Origin: Pseudomonas mandelii
GTDB lineage: Bacteria; Pseudomonadota; Gammaproteobacteria; Pseudomonadales; Pseudomonadaceae
Direction: 5' to 3'
NCBI RefSeq assembly: GCF_006438925.1
Contig: NZ_RCZA01000010.1
Location: 186,001 to 250,000 of the forward strand
DNA length: 64,000 nucleotides
In this document: positions 16,125 through 25,301 of the stretch, piece by piece
How the letters are laid out: every line of letters begins with the position of its first letter
How positions within the stretch are numbered: position 1 is the stretch's first letter
Made by a program: the position numbers and the translations under genes
Notes under the pieces: model-generated
Told to the model about the DNA's origin: nothing
What the model saw: only the letters and a program-made list of their open reading frames with translations
Database searches by the model: none

Positions 16125-17615
16125 TCAACGTTCGGGAAGGTTCCAGCTTTCGCGGATTTGCTCATATTCCGACTCGGGCATTTGAACCAGCAGAGGCGAC
16201 TGGCGAGGGTCCAGCCAATTGAACAAACGAGCAATATCCGCTGGATCCATGGCGGTGCAACCCAGCGTCGGGGAGGTGGGGCCGCGCCAGATGTGGAAGA
16301 AAATGCACGAGCCCGAGGCGGGGGACGCCGGCGTATTGTGCTCGATGAAAATGCCTTTTCGGTACATGTCGTCATCGCGACGCATACGTTCGGAGCTGTT
16401 CCAGTCTTTCGAAACAGTCACTCCATCGACCAGCTCGTTATAGCGTGCGGAGTGGCTGTCATCCACGCATTCGATGGTCGGGGTCAGCGCCAGGTAAGGC
16501 AGTTTGGTGTCGGCCGTGCTGTCGTAGCCAAACGCCGTCCCCAGTTTGAATACCCCGGCAGGTGCTTTTCCATCACCTTCACGTTTGACCGGACCTTCGC
16601 GTTGCTCAACGCTGCTCAGACCCTGGCCCCACGCCAGCCCGCTCTTGCCGACCACCACCGGAAACGGCGATTCGTATTTTCGAAAGGTGTTTCCCTGCCG
16701 TTCATAACGCTGGGCCGTCCCCTGGATGTCAGTCCAGTTTTTTGTGGTGACCACAATCAGCTGATTGGCGGTGTCGAGAGCATCGCGCGTACCCAGCGGC
16801 GTGATGGGGAAGTCCATGACGTTCTTCGGCGAACCTTCCCCGCTGTAGGTGAAGTGCCACCATTCCTTGGAGTACCCGGTAAACCCTTCTTTCTCCATGG
16901 CCCTGCTGAGCGTCTGGCGATTGTCCCTGGCGGCAGCGCTGATCGTCGGGCTGTCGGTATGCGCTCGCTCATCGAAGCAATCGAAACCGGTGCCCATGTC
17001 GAGCGCGCCGTCGCGCCAACGCTGGCCATAAGGGGCTGTGCAATCGACTTGCCCGGCTGAAGGCGTCCAGGTGTCGGCGGGCAGGGCATCCGGGCCGGTC
17101 AGTGTCAGATCCACGGTGGAGCCTTTGGAGTGGTTCGACACCCGGGCCACGTAACCCAGGCGCCAGAAGTCCTGCTTGTCCACGCGCGGATAGAACTCGG
17201 CCTTGCGCGGGTCGCCCGGCTGCGTCGCGAAGCGCCCCATATCGGCAACGGCACGGCTGGGCCGATAACAGTCAAACACCTTCAAACTGTAGCCTTGCGC
17301 ACGCAATGCTGTTTGTACCCGAGCGAGGGCCTTGGCGGCGTCCAGCGATAACAGACACTGTGCCGCGGCGTAACCGTCGAGTGGGTGCCCGGTGAAGTTG
17401 TGAGCGTTGGCATAGCGAATGTCTTGCTCGATGCCAGGATCAATCGTACGCAGATAAACCATGTTCTCGGGTCGTGTCTCTGCACCGGCGATGCAGGGCA
17501 CGACAAAGCTCAGGCACAGGGCCCATCGCAGCCAGGTCCGCGCGAGCAGGCTGCGCGAACGAAGCGAAAACAGTGACGAGGAGGGCAGAGGCTGGAGGGG
17601 GCAGACAGGGGGCAT
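16125..17615 (-). CDS. D-Ala-D-Ala dipeptidase (VanX/DdpX) fused to an L,D-transpeptidase-like domain
   Basis: A 496-residue exported protein with a hydrophobic signal segment about residues 27-46 (WLRWALCLSFVVPCIAGA). The first half is an M15D zinc dipeptidase: the family pattern SxHxxGxxxD is SNHSKGSTVD with ligands H162 and D169, and ExxH is EWWH with E251 and H254. The second half (about 285-490) resembles the YkuD-like peptidoglycan catalytic domain: H441 in FFHIWRG and C453 in TLGCTAM provide the His/Cys pair. Both domains appear intact, so the protein may hydrolyse D-Ala-D-Ala and act on peptidoglycan in the periplasm. ATG 17615 is preferred (GGAG six bases upstream) over an earlier TTG. 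It has no functional tie to the neighbouring operons. Confidence 0.83.
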   Translation of the reverse strand: MPPVCPLQPLPSSSLFSLRSRSLLARTWLRWALCLSFVVPCIAGAETRPENMVYLRTIDPGIEQDIRYANAHNFTGHPLDGYAAAQCLLSLDAAKALARVQTALRAQGYSLKVFDCYRPSRAVADMGRFATQPGDPRKAEFYPRVDKQDFWRLGYVARVSNHSKGSTVDLTLTGPDALPADTWTPSAGQVDCTAPYGQRWRDGALDMGTGFDCFDERAHTDSPTISAAARDNRQTLSRAMEKEGFTGYSKEWWHFTYSGEGSPKNVMDFPITPLGTRDALDTANQLIVVTTKNWTDIQGTAQRYERQGNTFRKYESPFPVVVGKSGLAWGQGLSSVEQREGPVKREGDGKAPAGVFKLGTAFGYDSTADTKLPYLALTPTIECVDDSHSARYNELVDGVTVSKDWNSSERMRRDDDMYRKGIFIEHNTPASPASGSCIFFHIWRGPTSPTLGCTAMDPADIARLFNWLDPRQSPLLVQMPESEYEQIRESWNLPER

Positions 17616-17773
17616 ACGAGTCTCCAAAGAGGCCGATACTCAAGCCGGATCAGGCGATGGGTCAAGCCAGTGACAGTAACTACGCACTATCTGCGGCACC
17701 TGGGCGGCTTCTACTTTTTTGCGCAAACCGCAAGCTGATATCATCCAGGAACTTACAAGCCGAGTAGAAAAAC

Positions 17774-17935
17774 ATGAATCGTCAAAAAAAAATAAAGCAG
17801 TTATTAAAGGCTCACGCCAAAAAGGCTAGTGCCAAATTAGCACCGTCAAGCAAGTCTAAATACATTAGTAAAGCTGACCGATTGAAGCTGGCTGCTGAAT
17901 CCAGTCACGACTCAATTATTTCCTCTGAGAGCTGA
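17774..17935 (+). CDS. DUF2986 small basic protein (53 aa)
   Basis: A 53-residue, lysine-rich reading frame. The start MNRQKKIKQLLKAHAKKA and the segment LAPSSKSKYISKADR match what I know of the DUF2986 family, short conserved basic proteins of gammaproteobacteria without known function. It is AT-richer than its surroundings. It stands alone between two minus-strand genes. Confidence 0.7.
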   Translation: MNRQKKIKQLLKAHAKKASAKLAPSSKSKYISKADRLKLAAESSHDSIISSES

Positions 17936-18042
17936 TCTATGTAGTTTAAGCACCGCATCTTCGAATGTTCCGCGTTCCCGGAGATTTAAAACGCTTGATA
18001 CGCGACGAACGCATGAATGGAATGTGGCGCAAGTCCCAAGTT

Positions 18043-18975
18043 TCAAAGCCCTCCGCCGAACCGATACTGCCAGACGATGCAAATGGCATCGTATTCGCTG
18101 CCCGTGCGGGTATGCCCGCCTTTACTCGCATTCAGCTTTAGCGAATGGTTCCGGTTCAACGGCAGCGTGAGGGTGCATCCGTAACGTGTGTTTTCCTGAT
18201 AATCGTGGTTACCGACCCCATCGACTGAGCTACTCCCTCCAGCGAAGTAGGTCGTATCCAGCGCAGCCCAAACACCGTTGCTAAAGGCATAGATAAGATG
18301 CCCCTGTACCTGATAAATCGGGTTCTGGGAAAGTTGGTGGTCGCCGAGGAACTCGTCATTGTCGGTGTAAAAAGTTCCCGCGCCGGACAATTCCAGGGTC
18401 ACTGGGCCCAGGCGCTTGGAAATCCCGAGTTCGGGCTTGAATGACCAGCGGTTGTTGCCAAGATTTACCAGCTTACTCGCGTCGTATTGGCCCAGTGGCG
18501 CCGTGATCGCCAGGCTCGCGCCGATAATCACATCCTGTTGATAGCTGGGGAATTCAGCCAGGGACAATGCCGGGGCGCCATATAAGTTGACCGAAAACCG
18601 AAATCTTGGATCGATCAACCCAGTAACATTTCGCTCCTTGGGTTCACCGGCGAACAGAGCAGAGCCCGTCAATCTTGCCTCAGGCACGACGATATCGAAC
18701 TTCCCGGAACGGCCCCAGACGTCCAGAGATCTGGCAAAGGCCAACACGACAGTCTTTATGTTGAGCTTGGCGTCCTGGAGCGGGACTGAGGGGTTGGCGG
18801 TCACGCTGCCATGGAGATCGCTGTAGCCTATGAGCAGGAAATTGATACCGACCGGCGTATTGGCATAGGACCTGGGTTCCAGATCCTCTGCGACTGCACC
18901 GGGGGCGACGATGATGAGCGATGCGGATGCGAACCGAACGAGCCTGACGACGCAGAGTTTGTGTTTCATCCACAT
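18043..18975 (-). CDS. Outer-membrane beta-barrel protein, MetA-pathway of phenol degradation family
   Basis: A 310-residue protein with a signal peptide (about 1-29, cleaved near AVA-EDLEPRSY). The start of the mature protein, EDLEPRSYANTPVGINFLLIGY, is the hallmark of the Phenol_MetA_deg family of predicted outer-membrane channels, and the alternating hydrophobic pattern with a terminal YRFGGGL fits a beta-barrel. The ATG at 18975 has AGGAAG upstream. It is the last gene of the minus-strand set that begins with the glutamine-synthetase-like gene at 24.7 kb, so it could admit the substrate of that pathway. Confidence 0.75.
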   Translation of the reverse strand: MWMKHKLCVVRLVRFASASLIIVAPGAVAEDLEPRSYANTPVGINFLLIGYSDLHGSVTANPSVPLQDAKLNIKTVVLAFARSLDVWGRSGKFDIVVPEARLTGSALFAGEPKERNVTGLIDPRFRFSVNLYGAPALSLAEFPSYQQDVIIGASLAITAPLGQYDASKLVNLGNNRWSFKPELGISKRLGPVTLELSGAGTFYTDNDEFLGDHQLSQNPIYQVQGHLIYAFSNGVWAALDTTYFAGGSSSVDGVGNHDYQENTRYGCTLTLPLNRNHSLKLNASKGGHTRTGSEYDAICIVWQYRFGGGL

Positions 18976-19028
18976 TCGCTCGCTTCCTGTCAGGACCCCA
19001 CCGGTCTGTATTTTTATGGCGGTGGCGA

Positions 19029-20594
19029 TCAGCTCCCGGCTCGTTTATTCAATGCCGCTTCAGCCGCAGCGATTTCCGCCTGACGCTTGACGATCATGTC
19101 GCCTATCGGTGGACCCTGGAAGCGTCGGGCCTCAAAACCGAACCAGACGATAGCCGTCAGCACCAGAAAACCGATGGTGATGTACAGCGCCCAATCGTTC
19201 GGTGGCTGGATGCCGATGACGAAAATAATCACCATCGAGAGGATCGAGAGGATGGCGAACACGGAGTACCAGAAGCGTCCCATGTTCCACGGCCCCATGG
19301 CCGGCCACTTCGACGTCCCGTAGGTAAACAGGCCCAGCACGATAGGGATGATGAAGGAGAAGAACAGGAAGATCACCGTGCAGGACACCACGATGGTATA
19401 GACCGGCGTTGCGCCGACCGATATCACGGACGATCCCCAGTCGAACAATACCGCCAGGGTGGCACCGGTCCAGATCGCCGCCACCGGGCTGCGATAGGTC
19501 GGCGAAACCGAGGCCAGTGCTTTCGAGCAGGGCAGGCCACCGTCACGGGAAAACGCGAAGATCATGCGTGAAACCGAGGTCACGGTTGCCAGCCCGCAGA
19601 GGAACTGCGAGATGAATATCGCCACGTACAGCGCGAGCTTCACGGTGGGGTTGACCTGCGTGTTCATGGCCCAGAAAAACACGTTCCAGCCTTGCTTCGC
19701 CGCCTCATCCATGTTCGGCAGCATCAGCACAAACGAACTGAGCATGACCCAGCCGAACAGCAACGACCAGACCACTGACATGACCATGCCGCGAGGCACC
19801 GACATGGCCGCATTCCGGGTCTCTTCCGAGGTATGTGCAGAGGCGTCATAGCCGGTGATGGTGTAGATCGGCAGCAGCAGGCCGAGCATGAAAATCCAGC
19901 CGTTCGACACCTGTGGCCAAACGCTGCCGCCAGCCTCGCCGGAATAGTTGCTGAAGGTCCATAACCGGGCGAACTCATAACTGGGCGCCGAGATCAGGCA
20001 GACGATGGTCAGCGCGAGCGCCGTGGCGAAGATCAGATAGCCCGAGAAGTCGGTGAGCTTCGCCGTCAGGCCGATACCCAGGTGGTTACACAAGGCCTGG
20101 ATGCCGGTCAGGATCGCCAGGAAAATCACCCGGATCGTGGTGGTGTCTTCCATTCCCAGTGCCGGTCCGAAGGCACCGAAAAAGAAGTAATAGGTGCCGA
20201 CGTTGATCGCACCGAGCACGGTGACCAGCCCGAGCAAGTTGAACCACGCGGTCAGCCAGCCGGTGAAGCGGTTACCGAGAATCGAACCCCAGTGATAGAG
20301 GCCGCCAGCGGTGGGGTAGGCCGAGGAAATTTGCGCCATGGCCATGGCGAAAACCCCGGAGATCAGGCAACCGATCGGCCAGCCGATGCCGATTGACGCA
20401 CCGCCCGCACCCGAGGTGCCCTGCGCAAGTGAGTTGATACCACCCGAAAGGATGCAGATGATCGAAAAGGAAATGGCAAAGTTAGAGAAAACGCCCATGC
20501 GTCGTGAGAGCTGCTGGGCATAGCCCATGCTGTGCAGCACCTTGACGTCATCGTCTTGCGGCGCGCTCGTGCCGGGCTGGCTTGCTGGATTCAT
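19029..20594 (-). CDS. APC superfamily amino acid/amine permease
   Basis: A 521-residue inner-membrane permease with about twelve membrane segments. The pattern LSRRMGVFSNFAISFSIICILSG near the N-terminus and YDASAHTSEETRNA in the middle are typical of the BAT1/GabP-like branch of the APC superfamily, which imports GABA, choline, ethanolamine and similar amines. It is flanked by the alcohol dehydrogenase and the outer-membrane protein on the same strand. Given the gamma-glutamyl ligase and dehydrogenases nearby, an amine or amino-alcohol substrate is likely. The start at 20594 has AAGGGG upstream. Confidence 0.86.
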   Translation of the reverse strand: MNPASQPGTSAPQDDDVKVLHSMGYAQQLSRRMGVFSNFAISFSIICILSGGINSLAQGTSGAGGASIGIGWPIGCLISGVFAMAMAQISSAYPTAGGLYHWGSILGNRFTGWLTAWFNLLGLVTVLGAINVGTYYFFFGAFGPALGMEDTTTIRVIFLAILTGIQALCNHLGIGLTAKLTDFSGYLIFATALALTIVCLISAPSYEFARLWTFSNYSGEAGGSVWPQVSNGWIFMLGLLLPIYTITGYDASAHTSEETRNAAMSVPRGMVMSVVWSLLFGWVMLSSFVLMLPNMDEAAKQGWNVFFWAMNTQVNPTVKLALYVAIFISQFLCGLATVTSVSRMIFAFSRDGGLPCSKALASVSPTYRSPVAAIWTGATLAVLFDWGSSVISVGATPVYTIVVSCTVIFLFFSFIIPIVLGLFTYGTSKWPAMGPWNMGRFWYSVFAILSILSMVIIFVIGIQPPNDWALYITIGFLVLTAIVWFGFEARRFQGPPIGDMIVKRQAEIAAAEAALNKRAGS

Positions 20595-20748
20595 GTTGTG
20601 TGCCCCTTCAGGTTTTGATACGCATCCATCCGGGTTTACGTTGCCGGATGGGCTGGCCTTCAACCCCTTGTCGTACTGCTCCTGTCTCTAACGGATAAAC
20701 CCCGTCCATGCTGCGCGCTCGCACCTTGGCCATGGACAGGCAACTGCT

Positions 20749-21909
20749 CTACAAACGGCCGTGGTATGCCGCTTCGAAAATTTCTGCCGCGCCATTTCGG
20801 GTCAATGGCAACGGGTTGCCACCGGCGCAAGGGTCGACAATCGCCATGTCCGCGATCAGGTCGGCCTGCCGGTCATCCACCCCCAGCTCAACCAGCGTAT
20901 GGGGCACGCCGATGTCCTTGCGCAACTTGAGGACGAAGGCCAGAAAACTGTCGAAGCCGGGAGAGGGCAGACGCAAATAAGCGGCGAGGCGGGTGATGCG
21001 TTCTTCGATGGCCGGGCGATTGAATTTCAGGACATAGGGCATGAACGTGGCGTTGGTCATGCCGTGATGGGTGTCGTACAGGGCGCCCACCGGATGTGAG
21101 AGTGCGTGCATCCCGCCCAGGCCTTTCTGGAAAGCGGTAGCGCCCATCGCGGCCGCCGCAAGCATTTCCGCTCGCGCCTCCAGGTCCGAGGGTGTGTGTA
21201 CGGCTCGCACCAGCGAATTGGCGACCAGGCGCATACCTTCCACCGCAATCCCTTCAGCCATGGGGTGAAAGCCGGGGGCGCAATACGATTCCAGGCAATG
21301 CGCAAACGCATCCATGCCGGTGCCGGCGGTGACCTTGGCCGGCATGCCGACGGTGAGGGCCGGATCGCTGATGACCACGCGCGGCATCATCTTTGGGTGG
21401 AAGATGATGCGTTTGGTGTGCGTACGCTCATCGATGATCACCGCGGCACGGCCCACCTCGGAGCCGGTACCTGCCGTGGTCGGCACCGCAATGATCGGGG
21501 CGATGCTGCCCTCGTCGGCGCGGGTCCAGTAGTCGCCGATGTCTTCGAAATCCCACACCGGTCGGGTTTGGCCGCTCATGAAGGCGATGAGCTTGCCCAT
21601 GTCCAGGCCACTGCCGCCGCCGAAGGCGACTACGCCATCGTGTTTGCCGGCTCGCCAGGCGTCGAGCCCGCCCGCCAGGTTGGCTTCCACCGGATTGGGT
21701 TTAAGGTCGCAAAACAGCGCGACGCCGAGGCCCGCGGCGCGCAAGGCGTCCAGCGCTGCAGCGGTGATCGGGGCTCGCGCCAGGCCACTGTCGGTGACCA
21801 GCAACGGTCGCTGGATTCCTTGGCTGCGGCAGATTTCGGCGAGCTCGGCAATGCGGCCGACACCGAAGCGGATGCTTGTGGGGTAGTTCCAGTTCGCGGT
21901 CAGGCTCAT
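20749..21909 (-). CDS. Iron-containing alcohol dehydrogenase
   Basis: A 386-residue group III alcohol dehydrogenase. The NAD-binding GGGS (97-100) and the metal ligands D200, H204, H268 and H282 (in DAFAHCLESY, MHALSHPVG and THHG) are all conserved. It would oxidise an alcohol to an aldehyde, with the aldehyde dehydrogenase 3 bp upstream of it oxidising the product. In this operon the substrate could be a gamma-glutamylated amino alcohol, but the sequence does not show which. Confidence 0.88.
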   Translation of the reverse strand: MSLTANWNYPTSIRFGVGRIAELAEICRSQGIQRPLLVTDSGLARAPITAAALDALRAAGLGVALFCDLKPNPVEANLAGGLDAWRAGKHDGVVAFGGGSGLDMGKLIAFMSGQTRPVWDFEDIGDYWTRADEGSIAPIIAVPTTAGTGSEVGRAAVIIDERTHTKRIIFHPKMMPRVVISDPALTVGMPAKVTAGTGMDAFAHCLESYCAPGFHPMAEGIAVEGMRLVANSLVRAVHTPSDLEARAEMLAAAAMGATAFQKGLGGMHALSHPVGALYDTHHGMTNATFMPYVLKFNRPAIEERITRLAAYLRLPSPGFDSFLAFVLKLRKDIGVPHTLVELGVDDRQADLIADMAIVDPCAGGNPLPLTRNGAAEIFEAAYHGRL

Positions 21910-21912
21910 GGC

Positions 21913-23304
21913 TCAGATCTCGTGGCGCAAATGGAAGGATTTCGCTCGGGTCAGATGTTCATAACCCAGGCGCGACAGCGTGACGCCGCGCCCGCTGTTC
22001 TTCACCCCGGTCCAGGCCAGGGCCGGGTCCAGGTAATCGCAGCGGTTCATGAACACGGTGCCGGTGTCGATCTCGTTGCCCAGGCGCTCTGCGGCGGCAA
22101 GGTCTTGTGTCCAGATGGACGCGCTGAGCCCGAACTCACTGTCGTTCATCAAGGCAATGGCTTCGTCGTCGCTGGCCACCGGCATGATGCCGACCACCGG
22201 GCCAAAGCTTTCCTCGCGCATCACCGACATTTGATGGGTGACGTCGACTAATACCTGCGGCGCGAGGTAGGCGCTGCCCGGCGCGTCGGCAGGAAAATCC
22301 TTTGGATCGATCAGCGCCCGAGCGCCCTGTGTCAGTGCATCGGCGATCTGCCCGCGAACGAATTCAGCGGCGTTCGGTGTGACCAGCGGGCCGAGCGTGG
22401 TGGCTTCGTCCAGTGGGTTGCCCAGCACGTATTGGCGGGTCAAAGTGGCGAAGCGTTCGACAAACGCCGGGTATATTTTTTCATCGACATAAATACGCTC
22501 GACGGCACAACAGCTCTGCCCTGAGTTGAAGAAGCTGCCATCCACCAGATTTTCCACCGCATGTTCGAGGTTGGCGTCTGCACGGACGTAGGCCGGGTCT
22601 TTGCCACCGAGCTCCAGGCCCACGCCGAGAAAACTTCCGACGGCAGCGTGTTCCATGGATTTACCGCCTTCGACCGACCCGGTGAAGTTCACCTGCTGCA
22701 CGCGTCCAGAGGCAATGATCGCTCCGGTATAGAGATGACTCAGCAGCAGGTTTTGGAACAATCCTTCGGGCAGATGGGCGCGGCGAAACGCCTCGGCGAA
22801 CCGTTCACCCACCAGCAACGTTTGCGACGCGTGTTTGAGGATGACGCTGTTGCCGGCCATCAGCGCCGGAATGATCGTATTCACTGCCGTTAGATAGGGG
22901 TAATTCCAGGGGGCGACGACCAATACCGTACCCAGCGGTTCGCGCTTGATGCAGCGTCGAAAACCGGCGACGGGCGTGGGCTCAAGCGCTGCCAACGCTT
23001 CAGGTGCAATGGCGATCATATGCCGGGCTCGCTCTTCGAAACCGCGCAGTTCGCCAGCACCAAAGCGCACCGGGCGGCCCATCTGCCAGGCCAGTTCCGG
23101 CACGATGTCGGCCTTCATGGCCAGCATCGCGTCCACCGCGGCGCTACAGAAGGCGGCGCGTTCGCTCAGTGGCCGGCGTTTCCATTGCGCTTGGGCCGCT
23201 TCGGCCGCCGCCAGCGCCTGGTCGATTTGCGCCGCATCGGCGCAGCGGCGTTCGGCATAGACCCGGCCATCGACCGGGGAGATGAGTTGAATCGTTGAAG
23301 TCAT
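21913..23304 (-). CDS. NAD(P)-dependent aldehyde dehydrogenase
   Basis: A 463-residue aldehyde dehydrogenase. N-terminal cofactor region VVAPWNYPY (129-137), E231 in ELGGKDPAYV and C265 in SGQSC are the catalytic features; another Cys follows at 266. The absence of a longer N-terminus places it near the semialdehyde dehydrogenase (GabD/Sad-like) group. It lies 10 bp downstream of the glutamine-synthetase-like gene and ends 3 bp before the Fe-alcohol dehydrogenase, indicating an operon. In gamma-glutamyl amine pathways an aldehyde dehydrogenase oxidises the gamma-glutamyl aldehyde. Confidence 0.87.
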   Translation of the reverse strand: MTSTIQLISPVDGRVYAERRCADAAQIDQALAAAEAAQAQWKRRPLSERAAFCSAAVDAMLAMKADIVPELAWQMGRPVRFGAGELRGFEERARHMIAIAPEALAALEPTPVAGFRRCIKREPLGTVLVVAPWNYPYLTAVNTIIPALMAGNSVILKHASQTLLVGERFAEAFRRAHLPEGLFQNLLLSHLYTGAIIASGRVQQVNFTGSVEGGKSMEHAAVGSFLGVGLELGGKDPAYVRADANLEHAVENLVDGSFFNSGQSCCAVERIYVDEKIYPAFVERFATLTRQYVLGNPLDEATTLGPLVTPNAAEFVRGQIADALTQGARALIDPKDFPADAPGSAYLAPQVLVDVTHQMSVMREESFGPVVGIMPVASDDEAIALMNDSEFGLSASIWTQDLAAAERLGNEIDTGTVFMNRCDYLDPALAWTGVKNSGRGVTLSRLGYEHLTRAKSFHLRHEI

Positions 23305-23314
23305 GATGGAAGTC

Positions 23315-24688
23315 TCAATAACGCTCAAACCCGCGCTGCAGTTCCCAGTCGGTAATCCGCCGGTCGTACTCTTTCTGCTCCCATTCGGCGGTGTGCACGT
23401 AGTGGTCGATCACTTCATCGCCGAACGCCTCGCGCAACATGGTCGAGCCCTGGAGTGCGGCGCAGGCTTCGCGCAGGGTCTTCGATACTTCAGGCAAGTG
23501 TTCGTCGACGTAGGCATCGCCCTCAAAGGGCGGCGCGAGGCTGAGCTTCTCGTCGATACCGGCCAGTCCCGCAGCGATCAAGGCGGCGAAGGCCAGATAA
23601 GGGTTGAGGTCGGCGCCGCCGATGCGACATTCGATGCGGATGGCTTTGCTGCCTTCTGCGCACAAACGGAAACCAGCGGTGCGATTGTCCCGACTCCACA
23701 CCGCCCGGGTCGGGGCAAAGGTGCCGGCCTGAAAGCGCTTGTACGAATTGATGTAGGGCGCGAGAAAACAGGTGATGTCGTTGGCGTATTTAAGCTGCCC
23801 GGCCACCCAGGAGCGCATGAGTTTCGACATGCCGAACTCCGCCTTGGTGTCGAAGAACAGCGGCTTTTTACCGTTCTTGTCCCACAGCGAATTGTGAATG
23901 TGGCTGCTGGAGCCGGCGGCGTCATAGCGCCACTTGGCCATGAACGTGATCGCCTTGCCTTGCAGTTGCGCGATCTCTTTGCAGGCGTGCTTGATGATGA
24001 CGTGGTGGTCGGCCATGGTCAGGGCATCGGCATAACGGATGTTGATCTCTTCCTGACCCGGCCCCCATTCACCCTTGGAATTTTCCACGGGAATTCCGCT
24101 GGCCTGCAGATGCTTGCGAATCGCCCGCAGCACCGGCTCTTCGCGGGTGGTCTGCAGGATGTTGTAGTCCTCGATGTAGTGACCGGCCGTTTTCGGCTTG
24201 TGGTAGTTGCGCTCGTGGATGGCCTCGTAGCTCTCGTCGAACAGATAGAACTCCAGTTCCGAGGCGAACATGCCGGTGTAGCCGCGCTCGCGCAGTCGCT
24301 CGACCTGCTTTTTCAGGATCGCCCGTGGGCTGTGCGGCAGGTCGCGCCGATGGTGATGATCGAGCACATCGCAGAGCACCAGCGCCGTGCACTCAAGCCA
24401 GGGCACCCGTCGCAACGTGGCCATGTCGGGTTTGAGCACAAAGTCGCCATAGCCTTTGCTCCAGCTGGCCGCGGCGTAACCCGGCACCGGTTCCATGTCG
24501 ATGTCGTCGGCCAGCAGGTAATTGCAGCAGTGGGTTTCTTCATGGCCGCTGTCGATGAAAAACTCGACCTGGAATCGTTTGCCGACCAGTCGGCCTTGCA
24601 TGTCGACCATGCAGACAAGAACGGTATCGATCTCGCCGGAGGCGGCGGCACGCTTGAGTTGATCAAAACTGAGGAGGGGCTCGGTCAT
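23315..24688 (-). CDS. Glutamine synthetase family gamma-glutamyl-amine ligase
   Basis: A 457-residue glutamine-synthetase-fold ligase. The metal-binding segment SELEFYLFDE, the GSSSHIHNSLWD loop (ATP/glutamate site) and the C-terminal NRTAGFRL and IECRIGGADLNPYLAFAAL patterns match the PuuA/GlnA3-like ligases that join glutamate to polyamines, ethanolamine or other amines. Residential glutamine synthetase would be longer conserved and sits elsewhere in Pseudomonas. The start at 24688 follows from the family N-terminus. It is the first gene of a minus-strand set with aldehyde and alcohol dehydrogenases and a permease. No dedicated amidase or regulator is seen in the set. Confidence 0.87.
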   Translation of the reverse strand: MTEPLLSFDQLKRAAASGEIDTVLVCMVDMQGRLVGKRFQVEFFIDSGHEETHCCNYLLADDIDMEPVPGYAAASWSKGYGDFVLKPDMATLRRVPWLECTALVLCDVLDHHHRRDLPHSPRAILKKQVERLRERGYTGMFASELEFYLFDESYEAIHERNYHKPKTAGHYIEDYNILQTTREEPVLRAIRKHLQASGIPVENSKGEWGPGQEEINIRYADALTMADHHVIIKHACKEIAQLQGKAITFMAKWRYDAAGSSSHIHNSLWDKNGKKPLFFDTKAEFGMSKLMRSWVAGQLKYANDITCFLAPYINSYKRFQAGTFAPTRAVWSRDNRTAGFRLCAEGSKAIRIECRIGGADLNPYLAFAALIAAGLAGIDEKLSLAPPFEGDAYVDEHLPEVSKTLREACAALQGSTMLREAFGDEVIDHYVHTAEWEQKEYDRRITDWELQRGFERY

Positions 24689-24900
24689 CACGTAGTCCTG
24701 CGTGAATTGTTTGGGCCTGTCTGAAATAGCTGTTGCAGACGCTCTCCAGAACAACCCAAAACCTGCAGACGCGAGCATCGTGTGCAATAAGCTGCTGTAA
24801 GCGTAGCCTACTGCTGCACAGTGCAAGTTTCGCAGGGCCAAGCCTGATGAATCGGGCGTAAAGGCGAGACTGACTGCCTTTCCAACGCGAGGACACAACG

Positions 24901-25218
24901 ATGGCGAAGAAGAGAGAACACAACACCTACGAACGTCTCGAACAGCAGTACCCGGATTACCTGGCCGCAGTGGAGGCCTTGGGTACGGCGGTGCGTCATA
25001 CCGGCCCACTGGAAGAAATCGTTGTCCAGCTGATCCAGCTCGGCGCCGCGGCGGCCATCCGTTCTGAGGGCGCGGTGCACAGTCATACCCGACGGGCACT
25101 GGAGGCGGGCGCCACGCCAGAGCAGATCCGTCACACGCTGATCTCCCTGACCAGCACGATCGGTTTCCCCACCGTCGTTGCGGCCATCAGTTGGGCGGAC
25201 GATGTGATTGAGACGTGA
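24901..25218 (+). CDS. Carboxymuconolactone decarboxylase family protein (AhpD-like)
   Basis: A 105-residue helical protein of the CMD/AhpD family. The motif EGAVHSHTRRALEAGATPEQIRH holds the conserved His and the AGATPEQ turn, but the CxxC of peroxidase-type AhpD is absent, so an alkylhydroperoxidase function is unlikely. It is divergent from the glutamine-synthetase-like operon across a 212 bp gap. Its role is unknown; it may be a small redox or decarboxylase-like partner. Confidence 0.8.
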   Translation: MAKKREHNTYERLEQQYPDYLAAVEALGTAVRHTGPLEEIVVQLIQLGAAAAIRSEGAVHSHTRRALEAGATPEQIRHTLISLTSTIGFPTVVAAISWADDVIET

Positions 25219-25301
25219 ACGAGTTCGCTGAAAGACAGGGCACCGGTCGCCTTGACCCTAAGCAACGGGGGGGGGCTTCACACTTCGGCAGTCATTTTCA
25301 G

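Noticed and set aside
23303..24724. 473-codon plus-strand frame opposite the glutamine-synthetase-like gene
   Set aside because: The minus strand carries all family motifs in order; the plus frame is a GC-rich shadow without domain signatures.
24781..24825. Palindrome TGCACAGTGCA as an operator for the amine operon
   Set aside because: Only 5 bp arms, no second copy and no regulator nearby, so chance is likely.
25267..25275. Run of G residues after the CMD gene as a slippage-controlled element
   Set aside because: It lies outside any coding region and has no associated structure; simple homopolymer.
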